DNA from: Nyssa sinensis
Taxonomy: Eukaryota > Streptophyta > Magnoliopsida > Cornales > Nyssaceae
Assembly: GCA_008638375.1 (NCBI GenBank)
Contig: CM018052.1
Location: 30,760,239 to 30,824,238, forward strand
DNA: 64,000 nt
Reading direction: 5' to 3'
The number at the start of each line of letters is the position of its first letter. The stretch's first letter is position 1. The notes under the pieces were generated by a model. That model was not told the origin of the DNA. It worked only from the letters and a program-made list of their open reading frames with translations, and did no database searches. The translations under genes were made by a program, and so were the position numbers. Positions 61,520 through 64,000 of this stretch are shown here, in pieces.

Positions 61520-62380
61520 GAATAGCATTTAAGAGATAGAGAGAGAAACAAGTGGATGGCAGTTAGGGACTCCCCATAGAAGGAAAGGGGTGGAAGTAGG
61601 TTGGCTGCAATTATTACCTATAGAAGCATTTTTGCAATATACATGAATATCCATCAAGGTATAGACAATTTAGTGATTCCAACTGTGGCGTGGGACCAGT
61701 GTTTTTTTTTAGTATTATTTATAAATAATTACAGAAGTTTTATAATATAAAATAAAAATTAATAAAAAAATAACATAAAAAAAATTCAGTAACAATATAA
61801 ATTAATTTTATATATGTGACTATAATATTATTATAATGATATTGTAATTTAAATTATATCTTACACATTAAAATTTGATATATATTATCATTAAATTTCT
61901 CATACTACTATATCGAATTAATTTTCATAATATGAATCTAAGAAAGACCAAATCAACTTTTCGTAGCTAGAAAATTAATAGATCACCACATATTCTACTT
62001 ACGAGACTTGAAATTATAATCTGTCTCATAAAAAGAGATATAAAATATCACTTGGTTACTAAAAACTTTGAGACGTGAAACTAGTGTAAAGTGTTGAATT
62101 TTTTTTTTTTTATTAAACTAGCTTTTTTTCACAAAATATATTTAATAAAACAAGTTTTTTCATACTATTTTCATTTCTAAAGATAAGATGTGAAAATTAT
62201 ATGCATTTATTTTAATAAATCATATTACCTCATATCTAGAAGTGAGAAAATATAAAAAAAAAAATCATATATATCATTATTCAATTTTTATTTAACTTTT
62301 TATTCTCAATCATTTTGATCTAATTTTTTACAACCCTCTCTCATGGGTGAGACTTTCAAATGCGTCCCATGGTAGGTTAC
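61520..62380. other. Intergenic, AT-rich
   Basis: Upstream flank of the glycine-rich protein gene. No further gene or element boundary was seen. Confidence 0.45.
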
Positions 62381-62382
62381 AT

Positions 62383-62512
62383 GAGTGGTGAGTTCTGTCC
62401 ATATGAAAAGATAATATCAAGATTGTGACATGTACACTCTTACAATGAGTGGTGAGTCCTGTTTATATGAAAAGATAATATCAAGATTGTGACATGTACA
62501 CTTGTAAGAGGG
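62383..62512. repeat. 64-bp tandem duplication
   Basis: A unit from GAGTGGTGAGT through ATATGAAAAGATAATATCAA to GACATGTACACT occurs at 62383 and 62447 with very few differences. Confidence 0.85.
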
Positions 62513-64000
62513 ACTTCTCTTATCTAATTTAGAATCAAATAGTACCCTTATTTAATGGAGTGAGATAAAAGTTATGCTAATGTACAAAATTTTATCATCG
62601 GCTAAGATGTCATTTCAGGGAGTTAAGAGTTTGGAAAAATTGATTTTAAAAAATAGACTATTGGGAAATGAATTATGAAGAATTGATTACTAGGTATTTG
62701 GTAAAAAAATATGTAAAAGTGATTCTCGCTGTTAATTTTTATTTTTATCTTTTATGTTATATATACTGAGTAATGTGTAAGTAGTAGGTTTAAGGGACTT
62801 GTAAAAATCAAAACTATTTTGAGAATTATGGTGCTACCTTATGGCGATTTGAGTAAAACTATTTTTTTAGTTTTTCCAAAACAAATTTTGCAACAAAAAA
62901 TTAGTGAATTTTATTACAGAATTTAATTTTGAAAAACTCTTCTAAACGGAAAAAAGTTTAGTGAGACGATAGCATAGTATTACCCTGTGATGATTTAAAT
63001 ATCACAATAAATTTCATAAAAAACTCAAATTACGATAAAAATAGCGCAATACTACTGTTTTACTGAATTATTTTCCCTTATAAACACCCCATGGTTTGGG
63101 GGGCTTAAAAAAAGGAAAAAAATCACTTTGTATTGGTTTAGTTAAATCTTGTATGAAGGAATATGATCCCATCTCAATTTACAACAAATATGAGAAGAAC
63201 AAGAAGTGAGTAAATATGATGTAAACACATTCCAAATTCATCTTTTGTGGGACAAAGTGAAGTACAAAAAAAAAAAATTATATTATATCCCTATAAACAT
63301 CATTAAATGTGATGGGTGTGGCCAAAATGAATACACATTTACACTGCCCATCTGAGAAAAGGACCCACTAGATTGGAACTCTTTGGCCAGTCTGTCATAA
63401 TCAGAGCTCTTTAAAGCTTTTTTGACATTGGTTAGGATGGTATTTAAGAAATATTTTATCATCTAGTTTTAAAATAGGAGGACTAATTAAGACTTTCACT
63501 CAAACTCATTTAATGGAGCATAATTTTGGAATTATACCAATTCTAGTATTATATTATTATATAACTGATTTTAAGTATGAAGAAAGAAAAATTATAACTA
63601 ACAATTAGCATAAAACTGTCAAAAATTTTATAAACACGAATCTTTAGATTGATTTTTTAAATTACACAATGAGCCGTGATGAATTCAAAAATTATGATTA
63701 GGAAGTCAAATTGTATATATTAAATTTTAGGAGGAAATTTTATGAAAATTTAACAAAATTTAGGACGGTCAATTCTTAATTTTTTTCGAAAAAATAGACC
63801 TAACCCGCTACTAACATGGGTAATGCTACCTATTAGATCAACAAAAAAGAAAATTTCATTTTACAAATTTATCAGTAAAAAAGAAGAAAGTGGAGACTGA
63901 ATGCGTGGGTTGATGGTAAGAAACCCTACCCACAAATATCAGCTATTGTGCATTTAAAATTGATATTTTTTTTTTTTTACAGAGATACGTGACGTTAGTC
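62513..64000. other. Intergenic, AT-rich, nothing recognised
   Basis: No open frame, RNA gene or element end supported to the window edge. Confidence 0.45.

Overview
The window is nuclear DNA from a flowering plant, most probably a eudicot. It is AT-rich, dense in transposable elements (TEs), and carries a few GT-AG spliced genes. Evidence for a plant: a DUF707-family gene, a plant-type SCAMP gene with NPF motifs and a conserved WYRP loop, a glycine-rich secreted protein gene, Au-type SINE sequence, Ty3-type retrotransposon gag of the Tat/Retand type, and L1-type LINE remnants. I cannot name the species from sequence alone.

Layout. 1-6600: intergenic, with a tRNA-derived SINE-like piece, several tandem repeats and a 932-bp hAT-like element with an 8-bp target duplication (2959-3890). 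6616-14365: a truncated Ty3-type element (5' LTR plus a decayed gag, no pol, no 3' LTR), split by a 5265-bp solo LTR (8559-13823) with a perfect 5-bp target duplication. Removing the insert rejoins the gag frame. 14366-24000: AT-rich DNA with two short Mutator-like MITEs (18788-19116 and 23012-23539). 24100-38480: a DUF707 gene on the + strand; I resolved 14 coding exons giving 377 codons. Two antisense LINE fragments lie in its introns. 38500-45000: intergenic, with two PIF/Harbinger-like MITEs and two more Mutator-like MITEs. 45100-56080: a SCAMP gene on the + strand, 12 exons, 286 codons. Its long introns carry a 579-bp TIR element, a 1.5-kb Mutator-like element, an Au SINE and an antisense LINE RNase H fragment. 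56326-57566: a PIF/Harbinger-like element with unusual cargo. 57570-60900: AT-rich DNA with a decayed SINE and tandem repeats. 60935-61408: a single-exon gene on the - strand for a secreted glycine- and cysteine-rich protein. 61500-64000: intergenic.

The three genes do not form a pathway. DUF707 is probably a membrane-anchored protein of the secretory pathway, SCAMP is a four-helix trafficking protein, and the glycine-rich protein is a secreted, probably wall-associated, protein. The most distinctive material is in the repeats: the nested retroelement with a very large, internally tandem-repetitive LTR, and a family of at least five elements sharing long terminal inverted repeats that themselves contain repeats. 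I found no CRISPR array, operon, rRNA or canonical tRNA gene.
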